From Streptomyces sp. NBC_00353 (GTDB lineage: Bacteria; Actinomycetota; Actinomycetes; Streptomycetales; Streptomycetaceae), in the NCBI RefSeq assembly GCF_036108815.1, contig NZ_CP107985.1, positions 6,131,001 to 6,195,000 on the forward strand: 64,000 bases of DNA, written 5' to 3'. The notes below the pieces were generated by a model. It made no database searches and was not told where the DNA came from. It saw nothing but the letters and a program-made list of their open reading frames with translations. A program made the translations under genes and the position numbers. This document shows positions 18,692 to 26,882 of the stretch, in pieces (positions within the stretch are counted from its first letter, which is position 1; each line of letters starts with the position of its first letter).

Positions 18692-19227
18692 CTTCCCCCG
18701 CCTCCGCCGCGCCCCTCGTCGGCATCGTCATGGGCTCGGACTCCGACTGGCCCGTCATGGAAGCAGCGGCCAAGGCCCTCGACGAGTTCGAGATCCCCTA
18801 CGAGGTCGACGTCGTCTCCGCCCACCGGATGCCGCGCGAAATGATCGCGTACGGGGAGAACGCGGCGGACCGCGGCCTCAAGGCGATCATCGCGGGCGCC
18901 GGCGGCGCCGCCCATCTGCCCGGCATGCTCGCCTCCGTCACCCCGCTGCCCGTCATCGGCGTCCCGGTCCCGCTGAAGTACCTGGACGGCATGGACAGTC
19001 TGCTCTCCATCGTGCAGATGCCGGCCGGTGTCCCGGTCGCGACCGTCTCGGTCGGCGGCGCACGCAACGCGGGCCTGCTCGCCGCGCGCATCCTCGCCGC
19101 CCACGACAGCGAGCTGCTGGCCCGGATGCGGGAGTTCCAGCAGGAGCTGAACGACCAGGCGACGGAGAAGGGCAAGCGGCTGCGCAACAAGGTCGAGGGC
19201 AGCGACTCCTTCGGCTTCGGCAAGTAG
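18688..19227 (+). CDS. purE: N5-carboxyaminoimidazole ribonucleotide mutase
   Basis: Converts N5-CAIR to CAIR, the step after PurK. It is a 179-aa class I PurE. Signature motifs are GIVMGSDSDWPVM near residue 11, VVSAHRMP near 45 with the catalytic His, and IAGAGGAAHLPGM near 73. The C-terminus carries a lysine-rich ~15-residue extension. The 4-bp overlap with purK indicates a purKE operon; an M19 dipeptidase follows after 21 bp and may be co-transcribed. Confidence 0.95.
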   Translation: MTSPASAAPLVGIVMGSDSDWPVMEAAAKALDEFEIPYEVDVVSAHRMPREMIAYGENAADRGLKAIIAGAGGAAHLPGMLASVTPLPVIGVPVPLKYLDGMDSLLSIVQMPAGVPVATVSVGGARNAGLLAARILAAHDSELLARMREFQQELNDQATEKGKRLRNKVEGSDSFGFGK

Positions 19228-19248
19228 CGGCAGAGGGGGAGGGCGACC

Positions 19249-20490
19249 ATGGATCACAGCGCCGGCAACATCGCGGGCCACACCGCCGACCGCACCGCGG
19301 AGCGGCTCACCCGGGCCGGGGAACTCCTCGCCGAGTACCCCGTCGTCGACGGCCACAACGACCTGCCCTGGGCACTGCGTGAACAGGTCGGCTACGACCT
19401 GGACGCCCGGGACATCGCCACCGACCAGTCCGCCCACCTCCACACCGACATCCGACGGCTGCGCGCAGGCGGCGTCGGCGCCCAGTTCTGGTCCGTCTAC
19501 GTACGGTCCGACATGGCCGGTGACGCCGCCGTCAGCGCCACCCTCGAACAGATCGACGTGGTCGCCGAGCTGCTGGACCGCCACCCCGCCGACCTGCGGC
19601 GTGCCCTGACCGCCGACGACATGGAGGCGGCCCGCACCGAGGGCCGTATCGCCTCCCTGATGGGCGCCGAGGGCGGCCACTCCATCAACAACTCGCTGGG
19701 CACCCTGCGCGCCCTGCACACCCTCGGCGTCCGCTACATGACGCTGACCCACAACGACAACATCGCGTGGGCGGACTCGGCGACCGACGAACCGGGCGTC
19801 GGCGGACTCTCCCCGTTCGGCCACGAGGTCGTACGGGAGATGAACCGCACCGGCATGCTCGTCGACCTCTCGCACGTGGCGGCCACCACGATGCGCGACG
19901 CGCTCGCCACCTCCACCGCGCCGGTGATGTTCTCGCACTCCTCGGCCCGGGCGGTCTGCGACCACCCGCGCAACGTCCCCGACGACGTCCTCGCGCAGCT
20001 CCCGGCCAACGGCGGCATCGCCATGGCGACCTTCGTGCCGAAGTTCGTCCTGCCGGCCGCCGTCGCCTGGACCCGGGCCGCGGACGAGAACATGCGGGCC
20101 CACGGCCTGCACCATCTCGACACCACCCCGCAGGCGATGAAGATCCACGCCGCGTTCGAGGCGGCCAACCCGCGCCCGATGGCCACGGTGGCGACGATCG
20201 CCGACCACCTCGACCACATGCGTGAGGTCGCCGGGATCGAGCACATCGGTATCGGCGGCGACTACGACGGAACCGCGTTCCTCCCCACCGGTCTGGAGGA
20301 CGTCTCGGGCTACCCGAACCTGATCGCGGAACTCCTGGGCCGCGGCTGGTCCGCCACCGACCTCGCCAAGCTCACCTGGCGCAACGCGGTACGGGTGCTG
20401 CGCGACGCGGAGGACGTCGCCCGTGACCTGCGTACGCGGCGCGGCCCGTCCCACGCCACGATCGACGAACTCGACGCTCCCAAGGCCTGA
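19249..20490 (+). CDS. Membrane-dipeptidase-like Zn peptidase (M19 family)
   Basis: A 413-aa enzyme of the renal dipeptidase family, hydrolysing dipeptides, with a binuclear zinc site. Metal ligands appear in VVDGHNDLPWALR near residue 30 (HxD), the bridging Glu in MGAEGGHS near 140, and His in DLSHVA near 208 and FSHSSARA near 227. GIGGDYDG near 340 is the conserved Asp segment. No signal peptide is seen, so it is probably cytosolic. It has a strong GAGGGGGAGGG upstream. It directly follows purKE, with no obvious functional link. Confidence 0.92.
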   Translation: MDHSAGNIAGHTADRTAERLTRAGELLAEYPVVDGHNDLPWALREQVGYDLDARDIATDQSAHLHTDIRRLRAGGVGAQFWSVYVRSDMAGDAAVSATLEQIDVVAELLDRHPADLRRALTADDMEAARTEGRIASLMGAEGGHSINNSLGTLRALHTLGVRYMTLTHNDNIAWADSATDEPGVGGLSPFGHEVVREMNRTGMLVDLSHVAATTMRDALATSTAPVMFSHSSARAVCDHPRNVPDDVLAQLPANGGIAMATFVPKFVLPAAVAWTRAADENMRAHGLHHLDTTPQAMKIHAAFEAANPRPMATVATIADHLDHMREVAGIEHIGIGGDYDGTAFLPTGLEDVSGYPNLIAELLGRGWSATDLAKLTWRNAVRVLRDAEDVARDLRTRRGPSHATIDELDAPKA

Positions 20491-20505
20491 CGACGGCCCG
20501 AGAAC

Positions 20506-20538
20506 GGCCCGAGCGCTCCGGAGGGGGCGGCTCGGGCC
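20506..20538. terminator. Terminator between the dipeptidase and ugd genes
   Basis: GGCCCGAG (20506-20513) pairs with CTCGGGCC (20531-20538) around a 17-base loop that has its own short pairings. It lies in the 100-base gap between convergent genes. Confidence 0.5.
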
Positions 20539-20591
20539 CTCAACGGCTTGCGGATCGGCCCCTCGGCGGCCGACCCATGAACCAGCGGCTC

Positions 20592-21935
20592 TCAGGCCCG
20601 GGGCCGGCCCATCGCCCGGTACGTCCAGCCCGCCTCGCGCCACACCGCACTGTCCAGCGCGTTACGGCCGTCCAGAATGATCCGGTGCGCCGCGGCCTCG
20701 CCCAGCGCCACCGCGTCCAGCTCACGGAACTCGTGCCACTCCGTCAGGTGCAGCACCACATCCGCGCCGCGCACGGCGTCCAGCGCAGACTCCGCGTACC
20801 CGAGCGTCGGGAAGAGCCGCCGGGCGTTGTCCATGCCCTTCGGGTCGTACACGGTGACCTGGCCGCCCTGGAGGTGGATCTGCCCGGCCACGTTCAGCGC
20901 CGGCGAGTCGCGTACGTCGTCCGAGTCCGGCTTGAACGTCGCACCCAGCACGCCGACCCGCTTGCCGAGGAACGAGTCGCCGCCCACGGCCTCCCGGGCC
21001 AGCTCCACCATGTGGCCGCGGCGCCGCATATTGATCGAGTCGACCTCGCGGAGGAACGTCAGCGCCTGGTCGGCGCCCAGCTCACCGGCGCGCGCCATGA
21101 ACGCGCGGATGTCCTTGGGCAGACAGCCGCCGCCGAAGCCGATCCCGGCCCGCAGGAACTTGTTGCCGATCCGCTCGTCGTGGCCGATCGCCTCGGCGAG
21201 CTTCTTCACATCGCCGTCGGCTGCCTCGCAGACCTCCGCCATGGCGTTGATGAACGAGATCTTGGTCGCCAGGAACGAATTCGCGGCGGTCTTCACCAGC
21301 TCGGCGGTCGGGAAGTCCGTCACCACGAAGGGCGACCCCTCCGCGAGGGGAACCGCGTACACCTCGCGCAGCAGCTTCTCGGCCCGCTCGCTCTTCACAC
21401 CGACGACGATCCGGTCGGGGTGCAGGGTGTCCTTCACGGCGAAGCCCTCGCGCAGGAACTCCGGGTTCCAGGCCAGCTCCGCGTCCCTGCCCACGGGTGC
21501 CAGCTCGGTCAGCCGCGCCGCGAGCCGGGCCGCGGAGCCCACCGGCACGGTCGACTTCCCGATGACCAGTGCTGGCCGGGTCAGCTGCGCCGCCAGCGAC
21601 TCGAAGGCGCTGTCCACGTAGGACATGTCGCAGGCGTACTCGCCGTGCTTCTGCGGGGTGTTCACGCAGACGAAGTGCACATCGCCGAAGGCACCCACCT
21701 CTTCCCACGAGGTGGTGAACCGCAGCCGGCCGGTGGATCCCTCGATGCCGGCGACGTGCTTGCGGAGCAGCTCCTCCAGACCCGGCTCGTACATCGGGAC
21801 CTTGCCGGCGCTCAGCATCTCGATCTTCTCGGGCACGACATCGAGCCCGAGCACTTCGAAGCCGAGCTCCGCCATGGCCGCAGCGTGGGTGGCGCCGAGG
21901 TAGCCGGTGCCGATCACAGTGATCCTGAGGGCCAT
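20592..21935 (-). CDS. ugd: UDP-glucose 6-dehydrogenase
   Basis: Oxidises UDP-glucose to UDP-glucuronate with two NAD+, supplying precursors for surface polysaccharides. The Rossmann motif VIGTGYLGATHA opens the protein, NPEFLREGFAV lies near residue 160, and the catalytic cysteine is in GFGGGCLPKDIRAF near 270. The C-terminal UDP-binding domain includes LGATFKPDSDDVRDSPAL near 330. It is 447 aa, normal for the family. The ATG has AGGAG six bases upstream. The gene is divergent from the acyl-CoA dehydrogenase. A paralogue of a UDP-mannosaminuronate dehydrogenase is a less likely reading. Confidence 0.9.
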   Translation of the reverse strand: MALRITVIGTGYLGATHAAAMAELGFEVLGLDVVPEKIEMLSAGKVPMYEPGLEELLRKHVAGIEGSTGRLRFTTSWEEVGAFGDVHFVCVNTPQKHGEYACDMSYVDSAFESLAAQLTRPALVIGKSTVPVGSAARLAARLTELAPVGRDAELAWNPEFLREGFAVKDTLHPDRIVVGVKSERAEKLLREVYAVPLAEGSPFVVTDFPTAELVKTAANSFLATKISFINAMAEVCEAADGDVKKLAEAIGHDERIGNKFLRAGIGFGGGCLPKDIRAFMARAGELGADQALTFLREVDSINMRRRGHMVELAREAVGGDSFLGKRVGVLGATFKPDSDDVRDSPALNVAGQIHLQGGQVTVYDPKGMDNARRLFPTLGYAESALDAVRGADVVLHLTEWHEFRELDAVALGEAAAHRIILDGRNALDSAVWREAGWTYRAMGRPRA

Positions 21936-22088
21936 GAAGTGCTCCTGGGAGATGCGGACGGACGTGCGGTGAACGAGCATAGTCGTGCCCCCTGACGCCC
22001 TGTTTTACCGGTCTTGCGGACCCCTGTCGCGTAGCTCACGTACGGCTCGCATAGGTCTTTGCGGGGCATGGCGCCTAAAATTGGGTTA

Positions 22089-22104
22089 CTTAACGGTAGT
22101 TAGC
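22089..22104. promoter_or_regulatory. Palindromic operator-like site before the acyl-CoA dehydrogenase gene
   Basis: TAAC-GGTA-GTTA at 22091-22102, with flanking T/A, is a short inverted repeat in an AT-richer stretch 12-25 bases upstream of the start. Its position overlaps the likely promoter, so a TetR-type repressor could block transcription. The regulator is unknown. Confidence 0.3.
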
Positions 22105-22115
22105 ATCCCTGGGGA

Positions 22116-23282
22116 GTGAGAGTCTTGGCGGGTTCCACCGATTTCGACCTGTACCGTCCGGCCGAGGAGCACGACATGCTCCGCGAGACGGTCCGTGCGC
22201 TCGCCGAGGCGAAGATCGCCCCGTTCGCGGCGGCGGTCGACGAGGAGGCCCGCTTCCCGCAGGAGGCGCTGGACGCCCTGGTCGCCTCCGACCTGCAGGC
22301 CGTGCACGTCCCCGAGGAGTACGGCGGCGCCGGTGCCGACGCCCTCGCCACCGTGATCGTGATCGAGGAGGTGGCCCGCGTCTGCGCCTCCTCCTCCCTG
22401 ATCCCGGCCGTGAACAAGCTCGGCTCGCTCCCGGTGATCCTCTCCGGCTCCGAGGCACTGAAGAAGAAGTACCTGGGCCCGCTCGCCAAGGGCGACGCGA
22501 TGTTCTCGTACTGCCTCTCCGAGCCCGACGCGGGCTCCGACGCCGCCGGCATGAAGACCAAGGCCGTTCGCGACGGCGACTTCTGGGTCCTCAACGGCGT
22601 GAAGCGCTGGATCACCAACGCGGGCGTCTCCGAGTACTACACGGTGATGGCCGTCACCGACCCGACCAAGCGCTCCAAGGGCATCTCGGCGTTCGTCGTC
22701 GAGAAGTCGGACGAGGGTGTCTCCTTCGGCGCCCCGGAGAAGAAGCTCGGCATCAAGGGCTCCCCGACCCGCGAGGTCTACTTCGACAACGTCCGGATCC
22801 CCGCCGACCGCATGATCGGCGAGGAGGGCACCGGCTTCGCCACGGCGATGAAGACCCTGGACCACACCCGCATCACGATCGCGGCCCAGGCCCTCGGCAT
22901 CGCGCAAGGCGCCCTCGACTACGCCAAGGGCTACGTCCAGGAGCGCAAGCAGTTCGGCAAGCCGATCGGCGACTTCCAGGGCGTCCAGTTCATGCTCGCC
23001 GACATGGCGATGAAGCTGGAGGCGGCCCGCCAGCTCACCTACTCGGCCGCCGCCAAGTCCGAGCGCCTCGACGGCGACCTGACGTTCTTCGGCGCCGCGG
23101 CCAAGTGCTTCGCCTCCGACGTCGCGATGGAGATCACCACGGACGCGGTCCAGCTGCTCGGCGGCTACGGCTACACGCGGGACTACCCGGTGGAGCGGAT
23201 GATGCGCGACGCCAAGATCACGCAGATCTACGAGGGCACCAACCAGGTCCAGCGCATAGTCATGGCGCGGAACCTGCCGTAA
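22116..23282 (+). CDS. Acyl-CoA dehydrogenase
   Basis: FAD-dependent dehydrogenase of acyl-CoA thioesters (fatty-acid or branched-chain catabolism), 388 aa from this GTG. Motifs are SYCLSEPDAGSDAAGM near residue 130, WITNAGVSEYYTV near 165, the FAD loop LLGGYGYTRDYPVERM near 345 and the catalytic-base segment IYEGTNQVQR near 373. A TTG at 22125 has better spacing from GGGGAG and begins the conserved LAGSTDFDLYRP, so the real start may be there. It is a single gene with a palindrome in the promoter region. Substrate chain length cannot be told from sequence. Confidence 0.93.
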   Translation: MRVLAGSTDFDLYRPAEEHDMLRETVRALAEAKIAPFAAAVDEEARFPQEALDALVASDLQAVHVPEEYGGAGADALATVIVIEEVARVCASSSLIPAVNKLGSLPVILSGSEALKKKYLGPLAKGDAMFSYCLSEPDAGSDAAGMKTKAVRDGDFWVLNGVKRWITNAGVSEYYTVMAVTDPTKRSKGISAFVVEKSDEGVSFGAPEKKLGIKGSPTREVYFDNVRIPADRMIGEEGTGFATAMKTLDHTRITIAAQALGIAQGALDYAKGYVQERKQFGKPIGDFQGVQFMLADMAMKLEAARQLTYSAAAKSERLDGDLTFFGAAAKCFASDVAMEITTDAVQLLGGYGYTRDYPVERMMRDAKITQIYEGTNQVQRIVMARNLP

Positions 23283-23338
23283 CCCCGGCGGGTTTTCACG
23301 ATTCGGCGTCCGTTCCGAACGGATTGCGACCATTGACC

Positions 23339-23363
23339 GGCCCCCGGCTTCCTGCCGGGGGCC
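23339..23363 (+). terminator. Hairpin after the acyl-CoA dehydrogenase gene
   Basis: A 10-bp perfect stem GGCCCCCGGC/GCCGGGGGCC with a TTCCT loop, 57 bases after the stop codon. It is GC-rich without a T-tract, the usual Streptomyces form. Confidence 0.65.
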
Positions 23364-23439
23364 GATCGCGTCTCCCCGGCACAGCGGGTTCGTGAACGCT
23401 GCGGGAGCGGTGGCTCGCGATGGCGTAACTTCCCTGTCC

Positions 23440-23916
23440 ATGACCGACATCGACAAGCTCACCGGCCTGTTCGAAGCGCTGGGGGCCGACGACGCACCGG
23501 GCTGGGCCGACTCGGAGATCGAGGAGAACCTTCCGCAGCTCGCCCGCTACCGGTTCCTGCGCAAGGTCTGGCAGGACATCGACGCCTGGAGCTCGGCGGC
23601 GCCCGACTGGGTCGAGGCGTACCGCAAGGAGGGCCTCGCGGGCCACGCCGTCGAGCGGGCGGTGCGGCTCGGGCTGACGCCCGGTGAACTGGGCGAGATA
23701 GCCCGCGAGGTGGCGAAGGAGACCGCGTTCGGACTGCTCTACAGCCTGGCCGATCCGACGGACGGCGATCTTCCGCCCGAGGTCGAGGAACAACTGCCGG
23801 GCTGGTGCCTGGCGGAGCTGTCCCCGGAGGGGGAGCCCACGGGCCGGATTCTGGATGCGCTGTACGAGGACCTGGACGAGATCGAACCGCAGGGACCTGT
23901 GGAGGGTGTGCGGTGA
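23440..23916 (+). CDS. Hypothetical protein, acidic and helical
   Basis: A 158-aa cytosolic protein that I do not recognise. It is acidic and predicted mostly helical, with no signal peptide or membrane segment. The region QLARYRFLRKVWQDIDAW near residue 28 and an acidic C-terminal end are notable. The ATG at 23440 was chosen because the sequence before it is not protein-like; a GTG at 23392 is possible. No clear ribosome-binding site is present, so a leaderless message is possible. It overlaps the next methyltransferase gene by 4 bp and the two are probably coupled. Confidence 0.7.
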   Translation: MTDIDKLTGLFEALGADDAPGWADSEIEENLPQLARYRFLRKVWQDIDAWSSAAPDWVEAYRKEGLAGHAVERAVRLGLTPGELGEIAREVAKETAFGLLYSLADPTDGDLPPEVEEQLPGWCLAELSPEGEPTGRILDALYEDLDEIEPQGPVEGVR

Positions 23917-24719
23917 CCGCCTTCGATCTGAGTGAGCGGCGGATCTGGGACGGCCGCGCCGAGGCCTACGCGCGCACCTTCGCGGGCCTCTGCGCTCACC
24001 CCGTGCCCGCGCTGCTGGACGCGGCCGGGGTCGGTACCGGGACACGGGTGCTCGATGTGGGGTGCGGCAGTGGCAGCGTGACGGTGGCGGCCGTCGGGCG
24101 CGGTGCGGTCGTACGGGCCGTGGACGCCGAACCCGGAATGGTCGAGGCGACCCGCCGGGCCGCGCCCGGAGTCGGTGTCCGACTCGGCCGACTTCCCGAA
24201 CTTCCTTACCAGGACGGCGAGTTCGATGCGGTCGTGGCGAACTTCGTGCTCAACCACGTGGGCCGTCCGGAGGCCGCCATCGAGGAACTGCGCCGGATCA
24301 CCCGTCCCGGCGGCCTGGTCGCGGTCACCATCTGGCAGGTGCCCGGTGCCGCCGGGCAGGCACTGGTGGGACGGGCCGCGCAGGCAGCGGGGCTGACCCG
24401 CCCGCAGTGGCTGGCCACGGTCGACGCCGAGCACGACTTCCCGCGTACCCGGGAAGGGCTGGGTGCGCTGATGTCCGCGGCCGGCCTCGAAGACGTACGG
24501 ACCGAGGCCCTTGCCTGGGATCACCACGTAGGCGCGGAGGACTGGTGGGCCGGCCCCGCCTCCGGGGTCGCCGCGATCGGGCAGCTGGTCAACAGCCGGG
24601 GGCCGGAGGGAGTGGCCGCGGCCAAGCGGGAGTACGACGTGCTGTGCGCCGAATTCGCCAGGAAGGAAGGCGAGTTGGCTCTGCCGCATGTGGCGCTGCT
24701 GGCTCGGGGGAGCGTGTAG
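23913..24719 (+). CDS. Class I SAM-dependent methyltransferase
   Basis: A 268-aa protein of the UbiE/Methyltransf_11 type. Motif I, TRVLDVGCGSGSVTVAA, lies near residue 43. An acidic residue at VRAVDAEPGM near 68 contacts the SAM ribose. FDAVVANFVLNHVGRPEAA near 105 and LRRITRPGGLVAVTIW near 127 are the later motifs. The substrate cannot be told from the sequence. The GTG has GGAGGG upstream and overlaps the stop of the preceding gene. Confidence 0.88.
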   Translation: MTAFDLSERRIWDGRAEAYARTFAGLCAHPVPALLDAAGVGTGTRVLDVGCGSGSVTVAAVGRGAVVRAVDAEPGMVEATRRAAPGVGVRLGRLPELPYQDGEFDAVVANFVLNHVGRPEAAIEELRRITRPGGLVAVTIWQVPGAAGQALVGRAAQAAGLTRPQWLATVDAEHDFPRTREGLGALMSAAGLEDVRTEALAWDHHVGAEDWWAGPASGVAAIGQLVNSRGPEGVAAAKREYDVLCAEFARKEGELALPHVALLARGSV

Positions 24720-24765
24720 CGGCGGCCGGGCCGCGGTCGCACGTGCGGTGACGACCGCGGTGTGC

Positions 24766-24801
24766 AGCAGGGCCCGGTCGGCGAACCGTCCGGGCCCTGC
24801 T
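24766..24801. terminator. Bidirectional terminator between methyltransferase and LCP genes
   Basis: A 12-bp perfect stem, 24766-24777 with 24790-24801, between converging genes, with a 12-base loop. Confidence 0.75.
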
Positions 24802-24812
24802 CCTGTCTGCCG

Positions 24813-26117
24813 TCAGTTACTGGAGACGGTGACCTTCTCGTCGTCGTTGAGCTGCTGCACCAGCTGCTTGACCTTGGCCTTGTCCCAGACCAGGTTCCCG
24901 CCGGTGCTGCCCGAGATCGGCATGTTCATCGACTTGCCGTCACCGCCCGTGACGCCCTTCATCGCGAAGAACATGTTGCCCAGGTCCCACAGCGACATGT
25001 CCTTGTCGACGATGAGGGTGTCGAGGCCGGCGCCCATCGTCGGGTACAGCTTGAACGGGTTGAGGATCGTGGACGGCGTCGCGGTCTGGCTCGCCAGCGC
25101 CGCAAGGAACTTCTGCTGGTTCTTCGTCCGGTCCAGGTCGCTGCCCGCGAAGGCGTACCGGGTCCGCACGAAGGCGAGCGACTGCTCGCCGTTCAGCGTC
25201 TGCTTGCCGGCCTGGAAGTCGGCGCCGGAGTTCTTGTCCTTGAACGCCTTGGGGATGTCGAGTTCCACCCCGCCGATCGCGTCCACGATCTTGGCGAAGC
25301 CGCCGAAGCCGATCTCGACGTAGTGGTCGATGTGCAGTCCGGTGTTGAACTCGACGGTACGGACCAGCAGCTCGGGGCCGTCCTCCGCGTAGGCGGCGTT
25401 CAGCTTGGTGAAGCGGCCGCGGCCCGGGTAGAGCTTGCCCGAGTCGGAGCCCTTGTACGAGGGGATCTCCACGTTCGAGTCACGCGGCAGGGAGATCAGG
25501 GTCGGGCCGTTCGATCCGTCGTGCAGGATCATCATCGAGTCGGTCCGCTTGCCCTCGGCGGAGCCGGTGTGGAGCCTCTTCTTGTCCTCGGTCGACATGC
25601 CCGCGCGGCTGTCGGAACCGACGATCAGATAGTTGGTGCCGTCGCCCTCGCCGGGACGCTCGATCACCTTGGAGAGGTCGACCTCGCGCTTCAGCTTGGA
25701 GTCGGCCCAGAAGTACGTGCCGATGGAGACGGCCAGCACCACGACCACGAGGGTCAGCGCGCCTATCTTTATCCGACGGCGCCAGTCCGGTGCGGGCCGG
25801 CCCTGGACGTAACCGCCGTCACCGCCGCCGTAACCCCGGCCGCCGCCGTTGCCGCCGCCGTAGACCTGACCGGCACCGTGACCGTTGTCGTACCCAGCGT
25901 TGTCGTCATAGCCGTCGGAGTACCGCGGCGGCTCCGGACGGCGCTGTTGCGGCGGCGCCGGATACTGCCGCGGCGGCGCCGGGCGCTGCGGCGGCGGTGC
26001 GGGGTGCCGCTGGACGTGCGGCATCACACGGGCACCCTCGGGCTGGGCGCTGTCACTGCCCCGTCCGTAGCGGTCGTCGCGGTTGTCGTCGGTCCATCCA
26101 CCGGGCCTGTCGCTCAT
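24813..26117 (-). CDS. LytR-CpsA-Psr (LCP) family phosphotransferase
   Basis: A 434-aa membrane protein. LCP enzymes transfer undecaprenyl-phosphate-linked glycopolymers to peptidoglycan outside the membrane. Residues 1-112 are cytosolic and Pro/Gly/Tyr-rich. One helix lies at about 117-137, and the LCP domain spans about 160-330. Conserved residues are in TNYLIVGSDSRAG near 163, LISLPRDSNVEI near 205 and LAFVRTRYAFAGSDLDR near 315. It has no C-terminal LytR_C domain. It is the first of five LCP genes in the next 11 kb, all on this strand. A 120-bp gap separates it from the divergent thioesterase gene. Confidence 0.93.
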   Translation of the reverse strand: MSDRPGGWTDDNRDDRYGRGSDSAQPEGARVMPHVQRHPAPPPQRPAPPRQYPAPPQQRRPEPPRYSDGYDDNAGYDNGHGAGQVYGGGNGGGRGYGGGDGGYVQGRPAPDWRRRIKIGALTLVVVVLAVSIGTYFWADSKLKREVDLSKVIERPGEGDGTNYLIVGSDSRAGMSTEDKKRLHTGSAEGKRTDSMMILHDGSNGPTLISLPRDSNVEIPSYKGSDSGKLYPGRGRFTKLNAAYAEDGPELLVRTVEFNTGLHIDHYVEIGFGGFAKIVDAIGGVELDIPKAFKDKNSGADFQAGKQTLNGEQSLAFVRTRYAFAGSDLDRTKNQQKFLAALASQTATPSTILNPFKLYPTMGAGLDTLIVDKDMSLWDLGNMFFAMKGVTGGDGKSMNMPISGSTGGNLVWDKAKVKQLVQQLNDDEKVTVSSN

Positions 26118-26237
26118 GCGGACCAGTGTGCAGGCCGGACCTGTCGGTATTACAGGGGGTGTGAGATATCGGGCCTGGGCTGTTGCCAAGCTGATGCAAT
26201 GTCCGCGGCGCAGGGCCCCCGCAATAAGGTGGACGGC

Positions 26238-26789
26238 ATGACAGATCAGGCCCCGCGCCCGGAGGGCGATATTCCGGGCAAGCCGACCGCGGCGTCCCGG
26301 ACCACCCTCAGCCACATCATGACCGGCAGTGACACCAACCTGCTGGGCACCGTGCACGGTGGCGTGATCATGAAACTCGTCGACGACGCGGCGGGCGCCG
26401 TGGCCGGCCGGCACTCCGGCGGCCCCGCGGTGACGGCCTCGATGGACGAGATGGTCTTCCTGGAGCCGGTCCGTGTCGGTGACCTTGTTCACGTCCGCGC
26501 GCAGGTGAACTGGACCGGCCGCTCCTCGATGGAGGTCGGCGTCCGGGTCATGGCCGAACGGTGGAACGAATCGACCCCCGCCCAGCAGGTCGGCAGCGCG
26601 TATCTGGTGTTCGCGGCGGTCGACGGCGACGGCAGGCCGCGCCCCGTACCTCCTGTGATCCCGGAGACGGAGCGCGACAAGCGGCGCTACCAGGAGGCGC
26701 AGATCCGGCGTACGCACCGTCTCGCGCGGCGCCGCGCGATCAAGGAACTGCGCGAGAAGCGCATCGCGGACGGCATCGACGTCGACTGA
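26238..26789 (+). CDS. Acyl-CoA thioesterase (hotdog fold)
   Basis: A 183-aa single-hotdog-domain thioesterase of the BACH/YciA type, hydrolysing acyl-CoA to free acid and CoA. The family segment is DTNLLGTVHGGVIMKLVDDA near residue 30, with the catalytic Asp. Strands such as VTASMDEMVFLEPVRVGDLV follow. The C-terminal ~35 residues are highly basic and helical. The ATG at 26238 was chosen with AAGGTGG upstream; an in-frame ATG at 26199 is an alternative. Substrate range is unknown. Confidence 0.88.
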   Translation: MTDQAPRPEGDIPGKPTAASRTTLSHIMTGSDTNLLGTVHGGVIMKLVDDAAGAVAGRHSGGPAVTASMDEMVFLEPVRVGDLVHVRAQVNWTGRSSMEVGVRVMAERWNESTPAQQVGSAYLVFAAVDGDGRPRPVPPVIPETERDKRRYQEAQIRRTHRLARRRAIKELREKRIADGIDVD

Positions 26790-26882
26790 CGGCAGGCCCC
26801 GGGTCCGGGGGGACGGGTACGGCGAGGACGGGCGCCCCGGCGGCCGCCGTCCCCGGAACATCGCCCCGTACGGCACCGCTCC

